From DASUBV01 sp035763085 (GTDB lineage Bacteria > Actinomycetota > Actinomycetes > Streptosporangiales > Streptosporangiaceae), in contig DASUBV010000387.1 of assembly GCA_035763085.1 (NCBI GenBank), positions 1 through 16,209 of the forward strand: a stretch of 16,209 nucleotides of DNA, given 5' to 3'. Position 1 is the stretch's first letter; the number at the start of each line of letters is the position of its first letter. Made by a program: the position numbers and the translations under genes. Positions 1 through 7,479 of this stretch are shown here, piece by piece. The notes below the pieces were generated by a model. The model was not told the DNA's origin, did no database searches, and saw nothing but the letters and a program-made list of their open reading frames with translations.

Positions 1-1
1 C

Positions 2-457
2 AACGCCAACCAGCTCGCCCGGGTCACGGCCATGATCGAGCGGCTCCCCGAGCACGCCCGCATCGAGATCGGCGGCAGCCGGCAGGGCGACAAGGGCTAC
101 TTCTACAGCCCGACCGTCGTGTCCGGGCTGCAGCAGGACGACGAGGCGGTCCAGGAGGAGATCTTCGGCCCGGTCATCACCGTGCAGCAGTTCAGCGCCG
201 AGGAGGAGGCGCTGCGCTGGGCCAACGGGGTCAAGTACGGCCTGGCCGCGAGCGTCTGGACCCGCGACCACGGCCGGGCCTTGCGGATGGCCCGGCTGCT
301 GGACTTCGGCGCCGTCTGGATTAACACCCACATCCCGTTCGCCTCGGAGATGCCGCACGGCGGCTTCAAGAACTCCGGGTACGGCAAGGACCTGTCCATG
401 TACGGGTTCGAGGACTACACGCGCGTCAAGCACGTGATGAGCAGCATCGAGCCCTGA
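2..457 (+). CDS. patD: Gamma-aminobutyraldehyde dehydrogenase, C-terminal part (5' end outside the window)
   Basis: This is the last ~151 residues of an NAD(P)-dependent aldehyde dehydrogenase; the frame is open back to the window edge, so the ATG at 32 is internal. The fragment shows the family's EEIFGPV motif (an active-site Glu region), the NGVKYGLAASVWT segment, and the C-terminal oligomerisation strand. The ending (PHGGFKNSGYGKD, then YGFEDYT and VKHVM) closely resembles E. coli PatD (YdcW) rather than PuuC, so I favour 4-aminobutanal oxidation to GABA, the second step of putrescine breakdown. The catalytic Cys and most of the NAD-binding domain lie upstream and cannot be checked. The polyamine transporter operon begins 221 bases downstream, matching the ydcSTUV-patD grouping of enterobacteria. 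Another betaine- or amino-aldehyde dehydrogenase is the main alternative. Confidence 0.85.
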   Translation, partial: NANQLARVTAMIERLPEHARIEIGGSRQGDKGYFYSPTVVSGLQQDDEAVQEEIFGPVITVQQFSAEEEALRWANGVKYGLAASVWTRDHGRALRMARLLDFGAVWINTHIPFASEMPHGGFKNSGYGKDLSMYGFEDYTRVKHVMSSIEP

Positions 458-575
458 CGCCGGCGGCCGGCCCGGGCTGACGGCCCCGAGAGCCCCGTGA
501 TCCGCAGGCCCGCGAAGCGCTTTCGGCGGCCGCTCGTCACTGGATTAGTTGCAAACATCGATCTAAACCACTGAT

Positions 576-608
576 TCGATTGAAATCGACCAGTTGGTCT
601 GCCACTAT
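576..608 (+). promoter_or_regulatory. Candidate promoter with two overlapping operators for the polyamine operon
   Basis: An A/T-rich island (about 536-605) stands out in an otherwise GC-rich window. It contains TTGAAA (580-585) and CACTAT (603-608) separated by 17 bases, a plausible -35/-10 pair. A perfect inverted repeat, TCGATT-GA-AATCGA (576-589), covers the -35. A second, GACCA-GT-TGGTC (588-599), fills the spacer. Palindromes on the -35 and in the spacer are the usual place for a repressor to block RNA polymerase. The expected transcript would start near 615, leaving a ~64-nt leader. The rest of the 458-678 gap shows no convincing gene. The regulator is unknown. Confidence 0.5.
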
Positions 609-678
609 CGGGTGACTTGTCACCGGGCGCCCGTGCTGTCCTCCGCCGGCCGGGCCGCCATGACTGAAAGCGGCAGGC

Positions 679-1824
679 ATGACCCAGACCCAGGTACCCG
701 CGGCGGGGCCGGAAACCGCCCGGGCGGCTATCGAGCTGGTCGGCGTGGCCAAGGAGTTTCACTCCGGCGGCGAGACGATCACTGCGGTGCGCGGCGTGGA
801 CCTGGCCATCGGCCAGGGCGAGTTCTTCTCGATGCTGGGCCCCTCGGGGTGCGGCAAGACCACGACCATGCGGATGATCGCCGGCTTCGAGGAGCCCACC
901 CGGGGCATCGTGCAGCTCGACGGCCAGGACGTCACCGGGGTCGCGCCCAACAAGCGCGACGTCAACATGGTCTTCCAGTCCTACGCGCTGTTCCCGCACA
1001 TGAACGTCTTCGACAACGTGGCCTTCGGGCTGCGCCGCAAGAAGGCGGCCAGGGACGAGATCAGCCGCCGGGTCGGCCAGATGCTGGAGATCGTCGACCT
1101 GGCGGGCCGCGACAAGCGCCGGCCCCGCGAGCTGTCGGGCGGCCAGCAGCAGCGGGTGGCCCTGGCGCGGGCGCTGGTCAACAACCCGCGGGCGCTGCTG
1201 CTCGACGAGCCGCTGGGCGCACTCGACCTCAAGCTGCGCCAGGCCATGCAGGTCGAGCTCAAGCGGATCCAGCGCGAGGTCGGCATCACCTTCGTCTATG
1301 TCACCCACGACCAGAACGAGGCCCTGACGATGTCGGACCGCATCGCGGTCATGAACGACGGGGCCATCGAGCACCTGGGCCCGCCGCGGGAGATCTACGA
1401 GCACCCCGCGACCAAGTTCGTGGCCGGCTTCATCGGCACCTCCAACCTGCTGAGCGGCACCGCGACGAGCGTGTCCGGCGGCCAGGCGGCCATCGAGCTG
1501 GGCGACGGCGAGCGGATCATCGTGCCGCTGCGCGGCCTGCCCGTCGCGGCCGGCGCCGCGCTGGAGCTGACCGTGCGGCCGGAGAAGATCACCCTGGCCG
1601 CGGGCCCGCCCGGCACCGCCGCCCCGGCGCAGGGCTGCACCCTGCGCGGCACTCTCAGCGAGGTCGTCTACCTCGGCACCTCCACCAGCTACACCGTCGC
1701 CACCTCGACCGGCGCGGACATGGTCGTCTTCCAGCAGAACACCGCCACCGCGGACCGGTCGCTGGAGCGAGGTGCGCCGGTCTGGCTGGCCTGGGACCCC
1801 GACCACTCATACCTGATCGGCTAG
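679..1824 (+). CDS. potA: Polyamine ABC transporter ATP-binding protein (PotA-like)
   Basis: This 381-residue ATPase would power uptake of spermidine or putrescine from the inner face of the membrane. Walker A (GPSGCGKTT) is at residues 54-62, the Q-loop Gln at 100, the signature LSGGQQQR at 152-159, Walker B ALLLDEP at 172-178, and the switch His at 210. After the nucleotide-binding domain come FIGTSNLLSG (251-260) and a C-terminal TOBE region (about 290-375), as in PotA; the length also matches PotA. The ATG at 679 has only a weak ribosome site (GAAAG at 666-670), but no later start precedes the ATPase domain. It is the first gene of a five-gene operon. Sequence alone cannot separate polyamine from other amine or iron substrates; the neighbours favour polyamines. 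Confidence 0.92.
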   Translation: MTQTQVPAAGPETARAAIELVGVAKEFHSGGETITAVRGVDLAIGQGEFFSMLGPSGCGKTTTMRMIAGFEEPTRGIVQLDGQDVTGVAPNKRDVNMVFQSYALFPHMNVFDNVAFGLRRKKAARDEISRRVGQMLEIVDLAGRDKRRPRELSGGQQQRVALARALVNNPRALLLDEPLGALDLKLRQAMQVELKRIQREVGITFVYVTHDQNEALTMSDRIAVMNDGAIEHLGPPREIYEHPATKFVAGFIGTSNLLSGTATSVSGGQAAIELGDGERIIVPLRGLPVAAGAALELTVRPEKITLAAGPPGTAAPAQGCTLRGTLSEVVYLGTSTSYTVATSTGADMVVFQQNTATADRSLERGAPVWLAWDPDHSYLIG

Positions 1825-1836
1825 AGGAGAACAGTC

Positions 1837-3204
1837 ATGACACATAACGAGGAGCGCCGTAGCGGCCGGCCCGCACCGGACCCTGGCTCGGCGGACCCGC
1901 TGCGCGACCCGTCCGTCGTCCGCGGCCTGACCCAGTCCCGGCTGAGCCGCCGCCAGCTGCTCGCCTCGGCGGGCACCGGGGCCGGCGCGCTCGGCCTGTC
2001 GGCATTCCTGGCCGCCTGCGGCGTCAAGGGCCAGGCCGCGTCCGGCGGGTCATCCAGCGGCGCGGCCAAGCCCGGTGCTGTCGGCACCGCGCAGTGGTGG
2101 GCCAAGCAGCAGCTGCACCACAAGGTGAACTTCGCCAACTGGCCGTACTACATCGACGTGCTGAAGGGCAAGCATCCCTCGCTCGAGCACTTCACCGACA
2201 CCACCGGCATCGCGGTCACCTACACCGAGCCGATCAACGACAACCTGCCGTTCTACGCCAAGATCCGGCCCTCGCTGCAGGCCAAGCAGTACACCGGCTA
2301 CGACATCATCGTCATGACCAACTCCAGCCCGCCGCTGGGCTACCTGATCGACTTCGGCTGGCTCACCGCGCTGGACCGGTCGATGATGACCAACTTCGAG
2401 GCCAACGCCGGCCCGCTGATCAAGAACCCGTCCTGGGATCCCGGCAACAAGTACACGATGGCCTGGCAGTCCGGCTGGACCGCGATCGGCTATAACTCCT
2501 CGGTCGTCAAGAACCCGGGCACCAGCGTGGACATCCTGTTCGACAAGAAGTACGCCGGCCGGATCGGGATGATGAACGACCCGCAGGAGCTCGGCAGCGT
2601 CGGGCTGCTGGCGATCGGCGTCGACCCGGCCACCTCCAACGAGTCGGAGTGGGCCAAGGCGGCCAAGAAGCTGCAGCAGCAGAAGAGCGACGGCCTGGTC
2701 CGCTCGTACTACGACCAGAGCTACATCGACAACCTCAAGAACGGCAACATCGTGGTGTCGCAGGCCTGGTCGGGTGACATCTTCCAGGCCGACCTCAACT
2801 CCAAGTACCGGGACCTGAAGTTCCTGATGCCCGATGAGGGCGGCATGTTCTGGACCGACAACATGTGCATCCCGGTGGGGGCGGAGAACCCCAAGGACGC
2901 CATGACGCTGATGGACTACTTCTACCAGCCCGAGGTCGAGGCGGTCGTCGAGTACTACAACGACTACGTCTGCCCGGTCCCGGCGGCCAAGGACGTGCTG
3001 CTGAACCCGACCGGCTGGGCCAAGAAGGCACTGGCCGCGCTGCGCCCGGAGATCGGGCTGGCGCCGTCGGTCACCGCGGACGCCAACACGGTCTTCCCGA
3101 ACGCCCAGTACATCAAGAACTCGCGCAGCTACTACCAGTACAAGAACCAGGATGAGCTGACCGCCTGGAACAACCTGTTCCTGCCGATCACCGAGGGCTC
3201 CTAG
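1837..3204 (+). CDS. potD: Polyamine ABC transporter substrate-binding lipoprotein (PotD-like, Tat-exported)
   Basis: This 455-residue solute-binding protein would capture polyamine outside the cell and hand it to the two permeases. The N-terminus has an unusually long n-region, then the twin-arginine motif LSRRQLLAS (RR at 38-39), a hydrophobic stretch and a lipobox LAAC with the lipidated Cys at 61. This indicates Tat export and membrane anchoring. A Gly/Ser/Ala linker follows. The mature part starts with NFANWPYYID, as in PotD/PotF proteins. The segment GGMFWTDN (Trp339, Asp341) aligns in character with the PotD Trp-x-Asp polyamine-binding pair, and SQAWSGD (Trp311) with the other binding Trp. 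A good ribosome site (GAGGAG at 1824-1829) precedes the ATG. It lies 12 bases after the ATPase gene and its stop overlaps the next start. Confidence 0.92.
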   Translation: MTHNEERRSGRPAPDPGSADPLRDPSVVRGLTQSRLSRRQLLASAGTGAGALGLSAFLAACGVKGQAASGGSSSGAAKPGAVGTAQWWAKQQLHHKVNFANWPYYIDVLKGKHPSLEHFTDTTGIAVTYTEPINDNLPFYAKIRPSLQAKQYTGYDIIVMTNSSPPLGYLIDFGWLTALDRSMMTNFEANAGPLIKNPSWDPGNKYTMAWQSGWTAIGYNSSVVKNPGTSVDILFDKKYAGRIGMMNDPQELGSVGLLAIGVDPATSNESEWAKAAKKLQQQKSDGLVRSYYDQSYIDNLKNGNIVVSQAWSGDIFQADLNSKYRDLKFLMPDEGGMFWTDNMCIPVGAENPKDAMTLMDYFYQPEVEAVVEYYNDYVCPVPAAKDVLLNPTGWAKKALAALRPEIGLAPSVTADANTVFPNAQYIKNSRSYYQYKNQDELTAWNNLFLPITEGS

Positions 3205-4118
3205 TGAGCGAGGCCGGCACCGTCCCGGCCGGCCCGCCGGCCCGCCCGCACGGCGGGCGGGCCCGGCTGGGCAAGGTACTCGCGCCCTACCTGCTGAGCC
3301 TGCCCGGCGGGCTGTGGCTGCTGGCCCTGTTCCTGGTGCCGCTGGTGGTGATGCTGTCGCTGTCGCTGCAAAGCTGCAACACCGGGACCGGTGCCTGCGT
3401 GATGACCTGGCACTGGGCCGAGTTCGGCCAGCAGCTCAGCCTGTACCACACGCAGTTCGTGACCAGCCTGTACTTCGCCGGCGCGGCGACGGTGATCGAC
3501 CTGCTGGTGTCGTTCCCGATCGCGTACTGGATCGCCTTCTACGGCGGGCACCGCAAGAACTTCTTCCTGCTGATGCTGCTGGTCCCGTTCTTCGTGTCGT
3601 TCGTCATCCGCACGGTGGTGTGGGAGTTCATCCTGTCCGACCAGGGCATCGTGCTGGGCACCCTGAAGAACGCCCACCTGCTGCCGCAGAACTTCCACGT
3701 GCTGGCCACCGGCTTCGCCGTGGTCGCCGGGCTGGCCTACAACTACCTGCCGTTCACCGCGCTGCCGCTGTACGTGGCGATCGAGCGGATCGACAAGCGG
3801 GTCCTGGACGCGGCCTATGACCTGTACGCCAGCCGGCGCAGCGCGTTCAGCCGGGTCATCCTGCCGCTGACCATCCCCGGCCTGTTCGCGGCGTTCCTGC
3901 TGACCTTCGTGCCGGCCCTGGGCGACTACATCAACCAGCAGATCCTCGGCGGCACCAGCAACACGATGATCGGCACCGTGATCCAGAACGCCTTCCTGGT
4001 CAACCTGGACTACGCGGGCGGGTCGGCGCTGTCGGCGGTGCTGCTGGCGGTCGCGCTGGTGGGCATCTTCGCCTACGCCCGGCTGCTGGGCTCGCAGACG
4101 ATCGAGGAGTACCTATGA
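3204..4118 (+). CDS. potB: Polyamine ABC transporter permease (PotB-like)
   Basis: This 304-residue membrane subunit forms one half of the import channel. It starts at GTG, whose G is the last base of the preceding TAG stop; GAGGG at 3193-3197 supplies the ribosome site, so translation is coupled. Six membrane segments can be read at about residues 27-55, 89-113, 119-144, 165-193, 217-240 and 270-296. The EAA loop that contacts the ATPase is at 202-226 (DAAYDLYAS ... ILPLTIPG). TM1 and TM2 are separated by an external loop with two cysteines (C58, C65) that might form a disulfide; that is inference. Length and layout match PotB. The gene overlaps the next one by four bases (ATGA). Confidence 0.92.
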   Translation: MSEAGTVPAGPPARPHGGRARLGKVLAPYLLSLPGGLWLLALFLVPLVVMLSLSLQSCNTGTGACVMTWHWAEFGQQLSLYHTQFVTSLYFAGAATVIDLLVSFPIAYWIAFYGGHRKNFFLLMLLVPFFVSFVIRTVVWEFILSDQGIVLGTLKNAHLLPQNFHVLATGFAVVAGLAYNYLPFTALPLYVAIERIDKRVLDAAYDLYASRRSAFSRVILPLTIPGLFAAFLLTFVPALGDYINQQILGGTSNTMIGTVIQNAFLVNLDYAGGSALSAVLLAVALVGIFAYARLLGSQTIEEYL

Positions 4119-4981
4119 GCGCGCTCGCCTCGCCCGGCACGTCCGGCGCCCTGGCCGGCGAGGGCGCGCCGCCCGGCCGGCCCCGGCGCCGCCCCGGCCG
4201 GCTCATCCTGCCGGTCTACTCCTGGCTGGTGATCGCCTACCTGGTGCTGCCGATCCTGGTCATGGTCTTGTACAGCTTCAACAAGGTCACCACCGGCCTG
4301 CCCCAGGTCAGCTTCACCTGGAACGGGTTCACCCTGCACTGGTGGCAGCAGTGGAGCGCCATCCCGCAGCTCACCTCGGCGTTCTGGCTGTCCATCCGGC
4401 TCGGGGTGCTGACCGCGGTGCTGGCCACCGTGATCGGGACCCTGCTGGCGCTGGCCCTGGTCCGGTACCGCCCGCCGCGGTTCCGCGGCAAGGCCTTCGT
4501 CGAGCAGGTCATGTTCCTCAACATCGCGGCCCCGGAGATCGTGCTGGGCGCCTCGCTGCTGGGCCTGTTCGTCACCATGAGCCTGGCCCGCGGCTTCCTG
4601 ACCCTGCTGCTGGCCCACGTGGCGTTCAGCATCGCCTACGTCGCGGTCACGGTCCGGGCGCGGATGTCGGGCTTTGACCGGTCGCTGGAGGAGGCCGCGC
4701 AGGACCTGGGCGCCAGTTCCTGGGTAACGTTCCAGAAGGTCACCTTCCCGCTGATCCTGCCCGGCGTGCTGGCCGGCGCCCTGATGGCCTTCGCGCTGTC
4801 CATCGATGACTTCGTGACCTCGAACTTCGTCAGCGGCGCGTCAGTCCCGTTCCCGGTGTGGGTATACGGCGCCACCCGGATCGGCATCCCGCCGCAGGTG
4901 TTCGTGTTCGGCAGCGCCATCTTCGCGGTCGGGATCGCGTGCGCCATCGCCAGCATCGTGCTCGGCCGCCAGCGGACCTGA
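4115..4981 (+). CDS. potC: Polyamine ABC transporter permease (PotC-like)
   Basis: This 288-residue second permease would pair with the upstream one to make the channel. It starts at the ATG of an ATGA overlap, with GAGGAG at 4104-4109 as ribosome site inside the upstream gene. A basic Arg/Pro-rich cytoplasmic N-terminus (20-29) is followed by six membrane segments at about 30-54, 90-117, 130-155, 160-181, 213-235 and 260-284. The EAA loop is very clear at 191-217 (LEEAAQDLGASSW ... FPLILPG). The sequence ALSIDDFVTSNFVSG (227-241) is characteristic of PotC-type permeases. It is the fourth gene of the operon, with 28 bases to the oxidoreductase gene. Confidence 0.93.
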   Translation: MSALASPGTSGALAGEGAPPGRPRRRPGRLILPVYSWLVIAYLVLPILVMVLYSFNKVTTGLPQVSFTWNGFTLHWWQQWSAIPQLTSAFWLSIRLGVLTAVLATVIGTLLALALVRYRPPRFRGKAFVEQVMFLNIAAPEIVLGASLLGLFVTMSLARGFLTLLLAHVAFSIAYVAVTVRARMSGFDRSLEEAAQDLGASSWVTFQKVTFPLILPGVLAGALMAFALSIDDFVTSNFVSGASVPFPVWVYGATRIGIPPQVFVFGSAIFAVGIACAIASIVLGRQRT

Positions 4982-5009
4982 TGCCGGCAGCACGGGGCAG
5001 GAACCGGTC

Positions 5010-6437
5010 ATGATCACCATGGCAGCGGCGGCCGGCCATCCGGCGCTGGCCGCCGCGCGGCCGGTGCCGTACTGGCTGGACCAGCCGGAGGCGCCGGCGG
5101 CGGAGCCGGCGCTGGCCGGCCGTGAGCGAGCCGACCTGGCCGTGGTCGGCGGCGGCTTCACCGGCCTGTGGACCGCGCTGCTGGCCAAGGAGGCCGACCC
5201 CGGCCGCGATGTCGTGCTGCTGGAGGCCCGCCGGGCGGCGTGGGCCGCAACCGGCCGCAACGGCGGCTTCTGCTCGGCCAGCCTCACCCACGGGCTGGCC
5301 AACGGGCTGGACCGGTTCCCGGCCGAGCTGCCCGAGCTCATCCGGCTGGGCCGGGAGAACCTGGACGAGATCGAGAAGGCCGTCAGCCGCTACGGGATCG
5401 ACTGCGGCTTCGAGCGGACCGGCGAGCTGGCTGTGGCGACAGCGCCCTGGCAGGCGGCCGCGCTGACCGGGAGCGCGGCGGCCGCCCGCGAGCTGGGCAT
5501 CGAGGTCACGCTGCTGGACCAGGCCGCCGTCCGGGCGCAGGTGCACTCGCCGGCCTACCTGGCCGGGCTGTGGGACACGGCCGGCTGCGCGCTGGTCGAC
5601 CCGGCCGCCCTGGCCTGGGGCCTGCGCCGGGCCTGCCTGCAGGCCGGCGTGCGAATCTACGAGCACTCGCCGGTGACGGCCATCGGCACCGGGCCCGGGC
5701 CGCGCGCCAGCGGGCCGCTGCTGCTGGCCACGCCGGGCGGCGCGGTCACGGCGCGGCGGGTGGCGCTCGGCACCGGCGCGTTCGCGCCGCTACTGCGGCG
5801 GCTGCGCCACTACCTGGTCCCGGTGTATGACTACGCGCTGATGACCGAGCCGCTGACCGGCGCCCAGCTGGCCAGCATCGGCTGGGCGGCCCGGCAGGGC
5901 ATCGGGGACAGCGCGAACCAGTTCCACTACTACCGGCTGACCCGCGACAACCGGATCCTGTGGGGCGGCTACGACGCCGTCTACCACTACGGCGGCAAGA
6001 TCGCCGCCGCGCTGGACCAGCGGCCGGCCACCTTCGCCTTGCTGGCCCGGCACTTCTTCGAGACCTTCCCGCAGCTGGCCGGCGTGTCGTTCACGCACGC
6101 CTGGGGCGGGGTGATCGACACCTGCTCGCGCTTTTGCGCCTTCTACGGGACCGCGCGGCAGGGACGGCTGGCCTACGCCGCCGGGTACACCGGGCTGGGC
6201 GTGGGCGCCAGCCGGTTCGGCGGCCGGGTGCTGCTGGACCTGCTGGCCGGCCAGCCGACCGGGCTGACCGAGCTGGAACTGGTCCGCACCCACCCGGTGC
6301 CGTTCCCGCCCGAGCCGCTGCGCTCGGCCGGGATCGCGCTGACCCGCTGGTCACTGGCCCGCGCCGACCGACGCGAGGGCGCCAGGAACCGGTGGCTGCG
6401 CGCCCTGGACCGGGCCGGGCTGGGCTTCGACTCCTGA
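5010..6437 (+). CDS. FAD-dependent amine oxidoreductase (PuuB/DadA type)
   Basis: This 475-residue flavoenzyme of the D-amino-acid-oxidase (DAO) fold most likely oxidises a polyamine, or its gamma-glutamyl derivative, to an aldehyde in the cytoplasm. The dinucleotide-binding motif is VVGGGFTGLWTA (45-56), with the acidic residue ending the second strand at Glu72. GRNGGF (82-87) is the conserved FAD contact of this family, and GYTGLGVGASRFGG (392-405) closes the C-terminal FAD site. The opening PYWLDQP resembles PuuB-like proteins. The ATG at 5010 has GGGGCAGGA at 4994-5002 with good spacing; an ATG three codons later is less well placed. It closes the transporter operon, and the aldehyde dehydrogenase lies upstream, which fits import, oxidation, then aldehyde oxidation. 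No gamma-glutamylputrescine synthetase is visible, so the exact substrate is open. Confidence 0.87.
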   Translation: MITMAAAAGHPALAAARPVPYWLDQPEAPAAEPALAGRERADLAVVGGGFTGLWTALLAKEADPGRDVVLLEARRAAWAATGRNGGFCSASLTHGLANGLDRFPAELPELIRLGRENLDEIEKAVSRYGIDCGFERTGELAVATAPWQAAALTGSAAAARELGIEVTLLDQAAVRAQVHSPAYLAGLWDTAGCALVDPAALAWGLRRACLQAGVRIYEHSPVTAIGTGPGPRASGPLLLATPGGAVTARRVALGTGAFAPLLRRLRHYLVPVYDYALMTEPLTGAQLASIGWAARQGIGDSANQFHYYRLTRDNRILWGGYDAVYHYGGKIAAALDQRPATFALLARHFFETFPQLAGVSFTHAWGGVIDTCSRFCAFYGTARQGRLAYAAGYTGLGVGASRFGGRVLLDLLAGQPTGLTELELVRTHPVPFPPEPLRSAGIALTRWSLARADRREGARNRWLRALDRAGLGFDS

Positions 6438-6451
6438 CCGGAATTCCGGTC
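6436..6451 (+). terminator. Candidate hairpin at the end of the polyamine operon
   Basis: A perfect 16-base palindrome, GACCGGAATTCCGGTC, begins inside the stop codon of the oxidoreductase gene. As RNA it folds to a 6-bp GC-rich stem with an AATT loop. No T-tract follows, so it would be a non-canonical terminator or a transcript-end stabiliser. A protein-binding site for the next gene is an alternative. Confidence 0.4.
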
Positions 6452-6507
6452 CGCGATTACCTGCCAGGGATCATGCGCGTTACCACATGACCCACAACAC
6501 GGCGGTA

Positions 6508-6513
6508 TACCAT
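6508..6513 (+). promoter_or_regulatory. -10 box of a probable leaderless promoter
   Basis: TACCAT fits the actinobacterial TAnnnT -10 consensus. It ends 8 bases before the ATG at 6522, and no Shine-Dalgarno sequence precedes that ATG. Transcription would begin at or within a few bases of the start codon. No convincing -35 was found. Confidence 0.4.
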
Positions 6514-6521
6514 CCCCTCTC

Positions 6522-7460
6522 ATGAACCCACTTTCGGGCGTCATACGTGAAGCATGGCAAATGTACCGGGCGCATGCGCTGCACCTGATGGCGGTTGCGT
6601 TCGTTATCTACCTGGCCGCAGCCATCGTCGATGGGCTGCTGTCGCTGGCCGGCGGCTTCCTGGTGACGCTGATCACTTCCGTTATCGGCCTGCTGGCCGC
6701 CTACCTGGTGCAGGCAGCGCTGGTCAAGGCCGTCCAGGACCTCCGGGACGGCCGGGCAGACCTGTCGATCGGCGAGACGCTGTCGGCCGCCTTCCCGTCC
6801 GTCCTGCCGGTCGCCGGCGCCTCGATCCTGGCGGGCATTGCCATCACGATCGGGCTGATCCTGATCATCGTCCCCGGCCTGATCCTGATCACCATCTGGG
6901 CGGTCATCGTGCCGGTCATCGTGATCGAGCGGTCCGGCGCGCTGGCCTCCTTCGGCCGCAGCCAGTCGCTGGTCCGCGGCCGGGGCTGGAACGTCTTCGG
7001 CACGCTGTTCCTGGTCTTCCTGATCCTGTTCGTGCTGGAGATCGTCCTCGCCGCCATCTTCAGCTTCGCGCCGAACTCGATCGCCAGCGGGCTGGGCACG
7101 GTGATCTCCGGCACCCTGGTGGCGCCGTTCCTGGCCCTGGTCGTGACGTCGATGTACTACCGCCTGGTCGGCGTGCCGCCCGGTGGCGGCGGCTACGGTC
7201 AGCAGGACGGCTACGGCCAGCCGCCCGGCGGCTACGGTGAGACCGGCTACGGGCAGCCCGGTGGCTACGGCCAGCCTGGCGGCTACGGCCAGCCGGCCGG
7301 CGGCTACCCGCCCCCCGGCGGGACCAGCCAGTACCCGCCGTCCGGCCCGCCGCCGAGCTACCCGCCGTCCGGCCCGCCGCCCAGCTACCCGCCGCCCGGT
7401 CCGTCGGGCACCCCGCCGCCGGGGAACGCACCGCGCGGCAGCGGCCCGGCCGGCTGGTAG
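6522..7460 (+). CDS. Multi-pass membrane protein with Gly/Tyr/Gln/Pro-rich repeat tail
   Basis: This is a 312-residue protein of unknown function. Residues 1-217 hold about five to six hydrophobic segments (about 20-45, 46-72, 95-137, 158-182 and 187-213). The layout recalls actinobacterial proteins carrying the 'glycerophosphoryl diester phosphodiesterase membrane domain', but no catalytic domain is present. The conserved-looking stretch FGRSQSLVRGRGWNVFG (144-160) probably forms a cytoplasmic loop. From residue 219 the protein becomes low-complexity: repeated GGYGQP units to about 262, then two exact YPPSGPPPS units and a proline-rich end. The tail is predicted to be disordered, and tyrosine spaced in Gly/Gln/Pro is typical of self-associating sequences. 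The ATG at 6522 appears leaderless. The gene converges on the PucR regulator gene 19 bases away. A role in envelope organisation is only a guess. Confidence 0.8.
   Translation: MNPLSGVIREAWQMYRAHALHLMAVAFVIYLAAAIVDGLLSLAGGFLVTLITSVIGLLAAYLVQAALVKAVQDLRDGRADLSIGETLSAAFPSVLPVAGASILAGIAITIGLILIIVPGLILITIWAVIVPVIVIERSGALASFGRSQSLVRGRGWNVFGTLFLVFLILFVLEIVLAAIFSFAPNSIASGLGTVISGTLVAPFLALVVTSMYYRLVGVPPGGGGYGQQDGYGQPPGGYGETGYGQPGGYGQPGGYGQPAGGYPPPGGTSQYPPSGPPPSYPPSGPPPSYPPPGPSGTPPPGNAPRGSGPAGW
7176..7307 (+). repeat. Degenerate GGYGQP coding repeat
   Basis: Codons 219-262 of the membrane protein carry about six imperfect copies of a GGCTACGGNCAGCC-type unit, encoding GGYGQ(P/Q). The units vary in length because extra Pro, Asp or Gly-Glu-Thr residues are inserted. 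Synonymous differences between copies (GGT/GGC/GGG) show that the protein repeat is older than simple DNA slippage alone. Confidence 0.75.
7332..7403 (+). repeat. 27-base tandem repeat encoding YPPSGPPPS
   Basis: Two adjacent 27-base copies (7332-7358 and 7359-7385) differ at a single third-codon base (CCG versus CCC). A third, partial copy (7386-7403) encodes YPPPGP. The near identity suggests recent duplication, so copy number may differ between strains. Confidence 0.8.
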
Positions 7461-7468
7461 GCCGGGCC
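7443..7468. terminator. Candidate bidirectional hairpin between convergent genes
   Basis: GGCCCGGCC (7443-7451) pairs perfectly with GGCCGGGCC (7460-7468) around an 8-base loop that includes most of the TAG stop codon of the membrane-protein gene. The 9-bp all-GC stem sits where two genes converge, and it is symmetrical, so it could end both transcripts. No T-tract follows on either side. Confidence 0.5.
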
Positions 7469-7479
7469 CGCCCGGATCA

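Noticed and set aside
32..457. ATG at 32 as the true start of a short dehydrogenase
   Set aside because: The frame continues open to the window edge, and the protein lacks the catalytic Cys and NAD domain, so it is simply cut by the window.
415..1806. 463-codon open frame antisense to the transporter ATPase gene
   Set aside because: The + strand carries all ABC ATPase motifs, and the antisense translation is repetitive shadow composition.
5010..6437. Flavoenzyme as glycine oxidase ThiO or D-amino-acid dehydrogenase DadA
   Set aside because: The DAO fold fits these too, but no thiamine or alanine genes are nearby, and the PYWLDQP start and operon with polyamine transport favour an amine oxidoreductase. 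Not fully excluded.
7176..7403. Repeats in the membrane-protein tail as a CRISPR-like or intergenic repeat array
   Set aside because: The repeats are in frame, encode protein, have no unique spacers, and lie inside a clear gene.
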